A stretch of DNA of 64,000 nt from a bacterium (GTDB lineage Bacteria > Desulfobacterota > Desulfocorpusculales > Desulfocorpusculum): the NCBI GenBank assembly GCA_037481695.1, contig JBBFLE010000003.1, positions 186,001 to 250,000 on the forward strand. Reading direction: 5' to 3'. Made by a program: the position numbers and the translations under genes. Shown here in pieces: positions 34,923-42,798 of the stretch (its first letter is position 1; every line of letters starts with the position of its first letter). The notes beneath the pieces were generated by a model, which worked only from the letters and a program-made list of their open reading frames with translations, was not told the DNA's origin and did not search any database.

Positions 34923-35604
34923 ATCCTCCTCCCAGAATCTCCAAGGCCATTCTAAGCTCTGAGACTCCTATCTGGCCTGGAGCCACCTCCTTGCCTGGGC
35001 CCAGGCATCCATATGTGAAGGGAGCCCCCAAAAGGGGAGCCATGACCCTACTGGGTCTTCCCAGCTCTCCCATGCAGAAGCATATGGTGGGTATGCCATG
35101 GGCCCTAGCCCAGCAGATCAGCTCAAGCGCCGCAAGGTTGTGCTCAGGCCTTGATGCTGTTGTCACCACCTTGGCTATTGCTGCCCCTGCCCCAAGGCAC
35201 CTGAGCACCACAGATCTGAGAGTCCTAGTCGAAGGGGTATGCTTCCAATTGTGCCAGGAGAGGATGAGGCGGGTGGAATTTCCTTTGCGCCTGATTTGAT
35301 CCCGGAGGGTCTCAAGGAGCCTGCCCTGGGTGCTCAACTCCGCATCCACGAAATCCGCTCCCATCTCCACCGCCTCTCCCAAAAGACGGATCCTCTCTTC
35401 TTCGCTTCCTCTAAAACCCCCACCCTCTCGGCTACTTCGGGCCGTGACCACAACTGGTCCCTTTTTTCCAGAAAGGAGAAGCTCAAGATCCCACTCATCC
35501 ATGAGATCCAGCCTGAGCTCCACCAGATGGGCCACCCCAAAGGCAAGCTCCATCTGATCCAGAGCTTCTTTTGTGTCACGCGCTCTTATGGAAGCGCATA
35601 TCAT
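34906..35604 (-). CDS. aroD: 3-dehydroquinate dehydratase, type I
   Basis: This 232-residue Schiff-base dehydroquinase has its catalytic Lys in GAAIAKVVTTA and the assisting His in LSWHNW. VELRLDL near the N terminus is the usual first strand. The start is the ATG preceded by GGAGGCAGCA, which overlaps the pheA stop by ATGA; a TTG four codons earlier is not needed. Confidence 0.95.
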   Translation of the reverse strand: MICASIRARDTKEALDQMELAFGVAHLVELRLDLMDEWDLELLLSGKKGPVVVTARSSREGGGFRGSEEERIRLLGEAVEMGADFVDAELSTQGRLLETLRDQIRRKGNSTRLILSWHNWKHTPSTRTLRSVVLRCLGAGAAIAKVVTTASRPEHNLAALELICWARAHGIPTICFCMGELGRPSRVMAPLLGAPFTYGCLGPGKEVAPGQIGVSELRMALEILGGGCGQED

Positions 35605-36683
35605 TGCTGCCTCCAATCCCTCGGGTAAGACCCCAGAACCCGAAGCAAGGTCACCTCATCTTCCATGTTTTGCAAGGCCCTGGAGACCGGCACATCTGAT
35701 TCGTGCCCCTGGATGTCTGCAAAGAACATGTACTGCCATGCTCTATCCCTGATCGGGTAAGACTCTATGCGCAGAAGATTGACCCTTTCTCGGGCCAGGG
35801 GCCAAAGGGCCCTGCACAGAGCCCCTGGGAGGTGCTTGGTACTAAAAAGCAGCGAGGTCTTGTCCTTGCCCGTGGGTTGGCTCTGGCCTTTTCCCAGCAC
35901 AAGAAAACGCGTTGTGTTGGCAGGAGAATCCTCTATAGCCTCAGCCAGAATCGGAATGCCGTGGAGCTCTGCGCTCAGGCGACTTGCCACAGCAGCTCCC
36001 TCAGGATCCCTGGCAGCCCGCAGAGCCCCCTCGGATGTGCTGGATACCTCCACCAGCTGTCTTCCAGGGAGGTGCTCCTTGAGCCACCTCTGGCACTGAG
36101 CCAGGCCCTGGGGATGAGAATATACACGCTCAATGGGCTCCAGAGAGTGGGCTTGGGACAGAAGGCAGTGGGTTATGCGCACCGAAACCTCCCCCCTGAC
36201 CTTGAGTGTGGTTGATACCAACCCATCCAGGGTGGCCTTCACCGAGCCCTCGGCAGAGTTCTCTATGGGCACCACGGCCCATTGGGCCTGTCCTGTTTCT
36301 GCTGCTCCAAAAACATCCTGGATGGTGGCCAAGTCCATGAACTGGGAGGCCTGTCCGAAGTGGGTCATGGCTGCCAGGTGGCTGAAGGAGCCTTGGGGAC
36401 CCAAAAAAGCCACTGTGGCGGGTTCCTGGACGGCCCTGCAGCAAGATAGAATCTCTCGGAATATGTCCCTCAGGTACTCCATGGAAAGAGGCCCGTGATT
36501 GAATCCCTGGAGACGATCAAGGACCCTGGCCTCCTGTACCGGATCATACACCTCTCGGCCCATGGCTTTTTTGGCCTCACCGATCAGCCCGGCAATTTTG
36601 GCCCGATCGTTGAGGAGCTGCACGATCTGCCTGTCCTTCTCTTCCAGTTGCAAACGTAATTCTTCCAGAGAATGGCTTTTCAT
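35601..36683 (-). CDS. pheA: Bifunctional chorismate mutase / prephenate dehydratase
   Basis: This 360-residue P-protein commits chorismate to phenylalanine. Residues 1-90 are an AroQ chorismate mutase (LEEKDRQIVQLLNDRAKIA, Lys/Arg active-site pattern). Residues 95-270 are the dehydratase (VAFLGPQGSFSHLAA, VVPIENSAEGSV, TTRFLVLG). A C-terminal ACT domain follows, with the phenylalanine-binding motifs PGALCRAL and IESYPI (usually GALV and ESRP), so feedback inhibition is likely. The ATG overlaps the aroB stop. Confidence 0.96.
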   Translation of the reverse strand: MKSHSLEELRLQLEEKDRQIVQLLNDRAKIAGLIGEAKKAMGREVYDPVQEARVLDRLQGFNHGPLSMEYLRDIFREILSCCRAVQEPATVAFLGPQGSFSHLAAMTHFGQASQFMDLATIQDVFGAAETGQAQWAVVPIENSAEGSVKATLDGLVSTTLKVRGEVSVRITHCLLSQAHSLEPIERVYSHPQGLAQCQRWLKEHLPGRQLVEVSSTSEGALRAARDPEGAAVASRLSAELHGIPILAEAIEDSPANTTRFLVLGKGQSQPTGKDKTSLLFSTKHLPGALCRALWPLARERVNLLRIESYPIRDRAWQYMFFADIQGHESDVPVSRALQNMEDEVTLLRVLGSYPRDWRQQ

Positions 36684-37774
36684 GCCCCAAGCTCCTCGAG
36701 CACATCCCGCACCAGATGAGCACCCACCGAATCATCCAAGAAAGGCAGCCCAGGCCGCCTGAGAAGCACGAAGGGAAGCCTTCCTCCCTCTCGTTTCTTG
36801 TCTTTCTCCATGCGGCTCAGGATCTGTGAGACCGAAAGCCCTCTGGGAAGCCTCACCGGAAGCCCCATGGACTTCAGGAGGTCTTCCAGACGCATAGCCT
36901 CTTCCCAGGGAAGGTGACCCAGTCTGGCAGAGATCCTTGTTTCAGCTGCCATCCCCACTGACACAGCCTCCCCGTGAGAGAGCCTGTAGCCGGACTCGGC
37001 CTCCACGGCGTGGCCCACTGTGTGGCCGAAATTGAGGATGCGGCGCACTCCTCGGTCCATCTCGTCCATCTCAACGAACCGCTTTTTTATGACGCAGCAC
37101 TTGGTCACAAGCTCTTCCATGGCCCCCGGGTCCTGGTTCTTCCACAGCTCTGGGCTGGATTCCAGCTTTCTTAGAAGTTCAGGATCCTCTATGAGCCCGT
37201 ACTTTATCACCTCGGCCAGACCTTCCCTGATCTGAGCCTGGGACAGGGTGTCCAAGAACGCCAGATCCACGAAAACCGCTCTGGGTTGATGAAAAGTACC
37301 TACGAGGTTCTTCCCCTCTGGAAGATCGATACCGGTCTTGCCGCCTATGCTGCTGTCCACCTGGGCCAGAAGGGTGGTTGGAATTTGCACGTAGGGAATC
37401 CCCCTCATGTACATGGAAGCCACAAAACCCGTTAGATCCCCCACTACTCCCCCTCCCAAGGCCAAGAGTGCAAAGCCCCTGTCTGCCCCCAAAAGCATGA
37501 GCCTGCGGATCAGATCCAGGCAGATCTCCATGCTCTTGGATCCCTCCCCTGGAGGCACCTCCAGCATGTGCACTCTCAGACCCACAGAGCAAAGCGTCTC
37601 CAGAATTGAACATGCATGAAGGGAGGCCACATGGGAGTCAGCAACAAGAACATAGTTTGAGGCCCACCTGTGCCTGAGCATCAGAAGCCCCACGCGGTCC
37701 ATTATGTGCCGGCCGATAAGGATTTCGTGGGATAACTGCTGCGTCCTCTCTAGTCTCACTGCAATGGATTTCAT
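36680..37774 (-). CDS. aroB: 3-dehydroquinate synthase
   Basis: This 364-residue NAD+- and metal-dependent enzyme closes the first ring of the pathway. The NAD-binding loop is LALGGGVVGDLTGFVASMYMRG (in part), followed by VQIPTTLLAQVDSSIGGKTGID. The metal-site region NFGHTVGHAVEAESGYRLSHG is intact in segments. I chose the ATG that overlaps the aroF stop (ATGA). An open frame 34 codons longer would overlap aroF. Confidence 0.97.
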   Translation of the reverse strand: MKSIAVRLERTQQLSHEILIGRHIMDRVGLLMLRHRWASNYVLVADSHVASLHACSILETLCSVGLRVHMLEVPPGEGSKSMEICLDLIRRLMLLGADRGFALLALGGGVVGDLTGFVASMYMRGIPYVQIPTTLLAQVDSSIGGKTGIDLPEGKNLVGTFHQPRAVFVDLAFLDTLSQAQIREGLAEVIKYGLIEDPELLRKLESSPELWKNQDPGAMEELVTKCCVIKKRFVEMDEMDRGVRRILNFGHTVGHAVEAESGYRLSHGEAVSVGMAAETRISARLGHLPWEEAMRLEDLLKSMGLPVRLPRGLSVSQILSRMEKDKKREGGRLPFVLLRRPGLPFLDDSVGAHLVRDVLEELGA

Positions 37775-38805
37775 GAAAATTCCCGCCTGCAACTCTGCAT
37801 TGTCTGTTCCATGGCGCGCACCTGCTCCATGAGACAATAGAAATTCTCTGGCTTTAGGGACTGGGCTCCGTCGCAAAGGGCCTCTTGGGGATGGGGATGC
37901 ACCTCCACCAGAAGACCATCTGCCCCAGCAGCGACCGCTGCCCTGGCCAGGGGGAGCACATACTTCCAGTTCCCGGCAGCATGGCTGGGATCCACGATTA
38001 TGGGCAGGTGGGTCAGCTCCCTCAGCACAGGCACGGCACTTAGATCCAGGGTGGAGCGAGTGGCGGTTTCAAAGGTTCGGATCCCACGTTCGCAAAGAAC
38101 TACCTGATCATTTCCGGCCGAGAGGATGTACTCGGCGGACATGAGGAGCTCCTCCACCGTGGTCATCATGCCTCGTTTGAGGAGCACGGGCCTGGAGCTT
38201 TTCCCGACTCTCCTGAGCAAAGGAAAGTTCTGCACGTTTCTGGCCCCTATCTGGAGGATCTCCGCATACTCCTCCACCAGGGGCACGTCCTCTGTGTTCA
38301 TCACCTCTGTCACCACGGGCAATCCCACCTGGTCAGCAGCCTTGCGAAGTAGCCGCAAGCCCTCCTCGCCCATGCCCTGGAAGCTGTAGGGAGAAGTTCT
38401 TGGCTTGAAGGCTCCTCCTCGAAGAACCTGTGCACCGGCTTTTTTCACAACATACGCGGCCTCCATAAGCTGCTCCTGGCTCTCCACCGAGCATGGACCG
38501 GCCATGACCACCAGGTTCTCTCCACCTATCTCAAGGCAGCCCACGCGCACTGTTGTCCTGGAGTCCCTGGCCTCTCTACTGGCCAGGGGATAGGGTTTGG
38601 CTACAGGCACCACCCTCTCCACCCCTGAGAACTTCTCCGTGGCGCTGAGCACCAGGGGACTGAGAGCCGTGCCATCCCCCAGAACCCCTATTATGGCCCT
38701 GTCGGCATCCCTGGCCACCCGGGCGCAAAGCCCAACGGACTCCACCCACTTGGCCACCTGCTGAATATGATTGCCTGTGGCCTGCCTGGACATGACTATG
38801 AACAT
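37771..38805 (-). CDS. aroF: 3-deoxy-7-phosphoheptulonate (DAHP) synthase, type I-beta with regulatory N-terminal domain
   Basis: This 344-residue enzyme is the first committed step, condensing PEP with erythrose-4-phosphate. Residues 1-70 form a ferredoxin-like regulatory domain like that of the Thermotoga enzyme. The barrel starts near residue 90 and contains [42 protein letters not shown] and DPSHAAG. The start is ATG behind AGAGGAGGCAGCC. Upstream lie an aromatic-rich leader peptide and an attenuator. In the Thermotoga enzyme the extra domain mediates tyrosine inhibition, so feedback control is likely here (inference). Confidence 0.95.
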   Translation of the reverse strand: MFIVMSRQATGNHIQQVAKWVESVGLCARVARDADRAIIGVLGDGTALSPLVLSATEKFSGVERVVPVAKPYPLASREARDSRTTVRVGCLEIGGENLVVMAGPCSVESQEQLMEAAYVVKKAGAQVLRGGAFKPRTSPYSFQGMGEEGLRLLRKAADQVGLPVVTEVMNTEDVPLVEEYAEILQIGARNVQNFPLLRRVGKSSRPVLLKRGMMTTVEELLMSAEYILSAGNDQVVLCERGIRTFETATRSTLDLSAVPVLRELTHLPIIVDPSHAAGNWKYVLPLARAAVAAGADGLLVEVHPHPQEALCDGAQSLKPENFYCLMEQVRAMEQTMQSCRREFS

Positions 38806-38830
38806 GGCTGCCTCCTCTTGCGGGAAAAGC

Positions 38831-38867
38831 AAAAAGGGCCGCGGGATTAAGCCTTCCCCCACGGCCC
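38831..38867 (-). terminator. aro attenuator terminator hairpin
   Basis: On the - strand GGGCCGTGGG pairs with CCCGCGGCCC (one G-U pair, 38867-38836) and is followed by five T then GCTTTT. It stands about 30 bp before the aroF start codon. The left arm can instead pair with CCCCCGTGGC of the preceding hairpin. Confidence 0.85.
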
Positions 38868-38876
38868 CAAAAAAGA

Positions 38877-38913
38877 AAGCCACGGGGGAGCTCATCCGGC
38901 CCACCCGTGGCTT
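38877..38913 (-). promoter_or_regulatory. aro attenuator upstream hairpin / antiterminator strand
   Basis: On the - strand AAGCCACGGG (38913-38904) pairs with CCCGTGGCTT (38886-38877). The second strand, read as CCCCCGTGGC (38888-38879), can form ten pairs with GCCGTGGGGG of the terminator (38865-38856). A stretch in the leader gene, CTGCCCGT, could pair with the first strand, giving a chain of mutually exclusive folds. Confidence 0.75.
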
Positions 38914-38932
38914 TGATCCCTTCTTCTTATCC

Positions 38933-39022
38933 CTACTCTAAGGTCTCAACCTCCAAGCCGACGGGCAGACCGGGGCCAAACCAGTAATAAAAGTAAAAGC
39001 CCCAAAAATACCCTTTGCCCAT
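38933..39022 (-). CDS. Aromatic-residue-rich leader peptide of the aro operon
   Basis: This is a 29-residue peptide whose residues 5-15 read YFWGFYFYYWF: four Phe, four Tyr and two Trp within eleven residues. The start is ATG behind AAAGGAG, the stop is TAG. It lies 127 bp before aroF, between a consensus-like promoter and an attenuator. The control codons therefore sense all three aromatic amino acids, fitting an operon that makes all their common precursors. This is the aro counterpart of trpL. Confidence 0.9.
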   Translation of the reverse strand: MGKGYFWGFYFYYWFGPGLPVGLEVETLE

Positions 39023-39051
39023 AATCGGCTCCTTTCCCAAACTGTTTTGGG

Positions 39052-39081
39052 ATTAAAACACAGCCCTCAAGGACCTGTCAA
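39052..39081 (-). promoter_or_regulatory. Promoter of the aro operon
   Basis: On the - strand TTGACA (39081-39076), an 18-base spacer and TTTAAT (39057-39052, five of six) lie about 30 bp before the leader peptide start. Confidence 0.75.
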
Positions 39082-39354
39082 GCCTTTTTTAAGTGAACTG
39101 GTCCTGACGGTTCCCCAGGAAGGAGACATTTTGGACCACGCTCGCAACTGCTCCACACCTTAACCCATTTTGAGGCAAAACCGCCCACAAGTCCCATGGG
39201 GAAAACCAGTCCTTTTCAGAGTGAGAATCAGCTCATTCCAGGATACCGTGAACCCAGCCCACATAATCAGCTTCTCGGGAATAAATCGGACTAGGTTGAC
39301 ATATTTGACCCTCTTTGGTAAGAGACGTGGATCGGGTTTTATGGAGGATGCCCC
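39082..39354. other. Divergent intergenic region between the aro operon and adenine deaminase
   Basis: No gene is supported. It holds the region upstream of the aro promoter on the left. On the right there is a candidate + strand promoter, TTGACA at 39296-39301 and a weak TAAGAG at 39319-39324. GGAGG follows about 8 bases before the adenine deaminase ATG. Confidence 0.45.
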
Positions 39355-41058
39355 ATGAGTTTACTTTGGCGTGTGGCTTTGGGAAAGGAGCCAGCCCAAC
39401 AGGTAATAAGAGATGCTGTGCTATTTAACCCCTTCACCAGAGAGTTTCTGGAGCATCAGGCCGTCTGGATTGCCCATGGGAGGGTGGCCTACTCAGGGCC
39501 TGATGTGGAGCCTCCTCGGAACCACGCCACCGAGGTGATCCAGGCTGATGGAATGGTGCTTCTTCCAGGCCTCATAGAGTCACACACCCACATAGTGAAC
39601 AGGTGCTCAGTGGAGGAGTTCGTGCGCCACAGCCTTCCTGGAGGTGTCACCACCGTTGTAACGGAGACCATCGAATTGGCCAGCGTTGTGGGCATGAAGG
39701 GCATAAGTGTGCTGGTGGAAGCACTCAGGGATCAGCCCCTTAGATTCTTCTACACGGTGCCCGCCCTCTGTGGGCTTACCGAGGTGGAAGAGATCAGGGC
39801 ACCTGTTCCCGAGGACATGGTCTCCTTGCTGGAAGATCCCATGTGCTTGGGCCTTGGGGAGATCTACTGGGGAAACCTCCTTTGGGAAGGCCCCCAAGGG
39901 CAGCGGGTAAGAAGGCTCGCAGAACTGGGACTGGAGAGAGGGAAAAGGGTGCAAGGGCATACGGCAGGGGCGAGCGGGCTTAAGCTCCAGGCTTACACGG
40001 TCTGGGGTATTTCCTCTTGTCACGAGCCCATAACAGCACAGGAGGCTCTGGAGAGGCTGCGCCTGGGCTATTGGGTCATGATCCGGGAGGGGGGCATAAG
40101 AAAGGAGCTGGAGGGGATCAGAAGTCTGTTCCATGAGGTTTTGGATTTCAGGCGCCTGGTGCTGTGCACAGACAGTGTGGATCCAGAAGGCTTTCTTAGC
40201 GAAGGCTCCCTGGATGGCTCCGTGAGAAAGGCCCTGGCAATGGGTCTGGATCCTGGGCTCATTTATCAGATGGTCACCCTGAATCCGGCCGAGCACTTGG
40301 GTTTGGAAAACCAGTTGGGTTCTTTGGCCCCGGGGAGATGGGCGGATTGGGTGCTCATCCCCTCTCCAAGAGATTATAGACCCCTCATGGTGGCAGTAGG
40401 CGGAAAGAAGGTGTATGGAGAAGGCAGGCTTTTCGTGGAGCCTCGCACAGTAGATTTTCCCCAGGCCTTTTATGAGACAGTCAATCCTGCGCCAGGTCCC
40501 ATGTTATTGCCCCAAGCGCAAGGCAGGGTGCGGGTCATGGAACTGGTCAGCCGCCTGGTCACCCGGGAGCTGATCTTGGATCTGGATGCACCAGGAGCAT
40601 GGGAAGATCTAAACTGGGTTGTAGCCATGGATAGGCTGGCCCAAGGAGCCTGCTTTGTGGGTCTTCTCAAGGGTTTTGGTCTCAAGAAGGGGGCTTGCGG
40701 CTCCACCATGTGCTGGGACACAGCAGACCTCATCACAGTGGGATGCGACCAGGTGTCCATGGAGACCGTTGTGGCCCGCCTAAGGGAAATGGGCGGTGGA
40801 GCAGTCTATGCCATGGGCCGGGAGGTAGTGGCCGAGTATCCCGCACCGGTTTGTGGCATCATATCCCAGGAGCCCATGGCCAGAGTGAGGGATCGCATCA
40901 AGGGAATCCAAGAAGCCATGGCCCGGCAAGGGGTTCCCTGGGAGAAAAGCCTTCTCACCATAGATACCCTGGCAACAGCCGCAATTCCACATCTCAGGAT
41001 AACCCACAGGGGATATGTACGACTCAAGGATAGGGCCTTGCTGGGTTTGAAGCCGTAA
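39355..41058 (+). CDS. ade: Adenine deaminase
   Basis: This 567-residue amidohydrolase has the Ade architecture. The first metal ligands lie in GLIESHTHIVN, after a short composite-domain N terminus (AVLFNPFTREFLEHQAVWI). Further motifs are GEIYWGNLLWEGP, VQGHTAGASG, CHEPITAQEAL and LCTDSVDPE. The C-terminal third completes the beta-sandwich. It converts adenine to hypoxanthine and ammonia. It is followed 38 bp later by the CoA-synthetase-like gene; a functional link is not obvious. Confidence 0.88.
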   Translation: MSLLWRVALGKEPAQQVIRDAVLFNPFTREFLEHQAVWIAHGRVAYSGPDVEPPRNHATEVIQADGMVLLPGLIESHTHIVNRCSVEEFVRHSLPGGVTTVVTETIELASVVGMKGISVLVEALRDQPLRFFYTVPALCGLTEVEEIRAPVPEDMVSLLEDPMCLGLGEIYWGNLLWEGPQGQRVRRLAELGLERGKRVQGHTAGASGLKLQAYTVWGISSCHEPITAQEALERLRLGYWVMIREGGIRKELEGIRSLFHEVLDFRRLVLCTDSVDPEGFLSEGSLDGSVRKALAMGLDPGLIYQMVTLNPAEHLGLENQLGSLAPGRWADWVLIPSPRDYRPLMVAVGGKKVYGEGRLFVEPRTVDFPQAFYETVNPAPGPMLLPQAQGRVRVMELVSRLVTRELILDLDAPGAWEDLNWVVAMDRLAQGACFVGLLKGFGLKKGACGSTMCWDTADLITVGCDQVSMETVVARLREMGGGAVYAMGREVVAEYPAPVCGIISQEPMARVRDRIKGIQEAMARQGVPWEKSLLTIDTLATAAIPHLRITHRGYVRLKDRALLGLKP

Positions 41059-41096
41059 CACAAGAGATTTCTTTCACTCCAGAGGAGATCAATTCC

Positions 41097-42518
41097 ATGG
41101 AACATGAGACAAACTTTCTTCACGGTTTTTTCCATCCCCAGAGCGTGGCGGTGGTGGGTGCCTCCAGAAATCCAACACGCATAGGGCACCACCTGCTGGG
41201 CAACCTGGTACATTTGGGCTTTCAGGGCCGAATCTACCCCATTCACCCAGAGCCGGGGGAGATGTTGGGACTCAAGACATATTCCACCATCCAGGAACTA
41301 CCTGAGGTGGTGGATTTGGCCGTGATCGGAGTCTCCCATGAGCTGACCCCGGGGATTCTGCAGGAATGCGCCCGCAAAGGAGTGAAAAGGGTGGTTTTGG
41401 TGGCAGGGGGGTTTTCGGAGACCGGGGAGCAGGGCAAGAAAGCACAATCAGCCATGAAAGAGCTGTTGGGCAGGTTTGGGATGCGGGCTGTGGGGCCCAA
41501 TGCCCTCAGTCCCATAAACTCCAGAAACGGCTTGGCCGTGAGTTTTCACCCCATAGAGAGGATAGAGCCTGGAGGGCTGTGCCTGATCTTTCAATCAGGC
41601 CTTTACGAGCCCAGGCTGGAGTTTCTGTTGGGGCCTTTTGGGCTGAGACTCAACAAGCTGTTGGATCTTGGCAACAAAATGGACATCAACGAGGTGGAAG
41701 CTCTTTCATACATGTACCAGGACCCCCACACCCGGGTCATAGGGATCCATCTGGAGAGCGCAGAGGGGGGAGCCAGGGAGTTCTTGGGGGTGATAAGGGA
41801 GGCTGCCAGGAAGGTGCCGGTGGTGGTGTTAAAAAGCGGCCGAACCGAGGCTGGAGTCAGGGCTGCTGCATCCCACACAGGGGTCATGGCAGGAGGAAAC
41901 GACGCACTGTTTGATGCGGCTTTGAGACAGGCAGGGGCGATCCGGGCCCAGGGCATAGAAGAATTCTTCGATATATGCAAGGCTCTGGAGAGGCTTAGCC
42001 CCTTTTCCATGAAGGGGCCCAGGGTGGCCCTGGCCACTCTCCCGGGTGGAGAGGGAGTCATAGTCACGGATCTGTGCGAAATGATGGGGCTTCGTGCGGC
42101 CAGGATCTCGGATTCCAGTCTGGAAAAACTCAGGCCTGTTTTCCCTGGATGGGAGATAGGGGGCAACCCCTTTGATCTGGGTGTAAGCGTTCAGTTCCAG
42201 CACCCGGTTAAAGTGTACCAGACTTACCTTCAGGCCATGTTGAGCGACCCACAGGTGGACGCAGTGGCAGTGATGCTCCCCAGGTGGGCCGCAAGACTCC
42301 CGCAGGATTTTCTGCATCCCTTCCAACAGGTAGTCCCGGGGGGAAAGCCAGTGGTGGTATGGGTGCCAGGCATGTACGGCGGCGAACAGCCTCCCCTCAA
42401 GTGGATGGAAGACAGGGGCATCCCTGTTTTCCCCTCCCCTGAAAAGGCCATCAGAACCCTGGCAGCCCTGTATGCCTGGTGCAGGGCAACAGGAAGGATT
42501 CAAGAGAAGATGGACTGA
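41097..42518 (+). CDS. ADP-forming acyl-CoA synthetase alpha-type protein
   Basis: This 473-residue protein has a CoA-binding Rossmann domain (residues 10-135, VAVVGASRNPTRIG) followed by two succinyl-CoA-ligase-like flavodoxin domains. The phosphohistidine loop is present as AAASHTGVMAGG near residues 257-268. The usual GPNCLG is GPNALS, and SQSG is FQSG. There is no ATP-grasp domain and no beta-subunit gene nearby. It would therefore need a partner encoded elsewhere, or act in another role such as in protein acetylation systems. In archaea and syntrophs such enzymes make ATP from acyl-CoA. Confidence 0.82.
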   Translation: MEHETNFLHGFFHPQSVAVVGASRNPTRIGHHLLGNLVHLGFQGRIYPIHPEPGEMLGLKTYSTIQELPEVVDLAVIGVSHELTPGILQECARKGVKRVVLVAGGFSETGEQGKKAQSAMKELLGRFGMRAVGPNALSPINSRNGLAVSFHPIERIEPGGLCLIFQSGLYEPRLEFLLGPFGLRLNKLLDLGNKMDINEVEALSYMYQDPHTRVIGIHLESAEGGAREFLGVIREAARKVPVVVLKSGRTEAGVRAAASHTGVMAGGNDALFDAALRQAGAIRAQGIEEFFDICKALERLSPFSMKGPRVALATLPGGEGVIVTDLCEMMGLRAARISDSSLEKLRPVFPGWEIGGNPFDLGVSVQFQHPVKVYQTYLQAMLSDPQVDAVAVMLPRWAARLPQDFLHPFQQVVPGGKPVVVWVPGMYGGEQPPLKWMEDRGIPVFPSPEKAIRTLAALYAWCRATGRIQEKMD

Positions 42519-42798
42519 GAAAGCCCTTTGCCAAAATAAATTACCATTGCTCCAACAGGGACACTCCCTTGCGTGTGCACGATACTGCGCCCTGGCCTGG
42601 GTGTTTCCTTTGCTGGCAGACCCGCACAGGGGCATCCCTCCCCTCCCAATGGAATAGGCATGTGCAGCGTGTGTTTGCCCATGATTCGGCTTATACTTGG
42701 ATATCATTACTTTAACCCGCATTATCCGCTGTTTTAGAATAATGCGGGCCTGGGAAAGGCAATCCCCAACAATTCGGCTCTGAGTAAGGGTTGGATCT
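42519..42798. other. Intergenic region with a perfect hairpin
   Basis: No gene is seen. CCCGCATTAT (42716-42725) and ATAATGCGGG (42739-42748) form a 10-bp perfect inverted repeat about 50 bp before the AsmA-like gene. Neither strand has a T-run after it, so it may be an operator or mRNA structure rather than a terminator. Confidence 0.5.
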
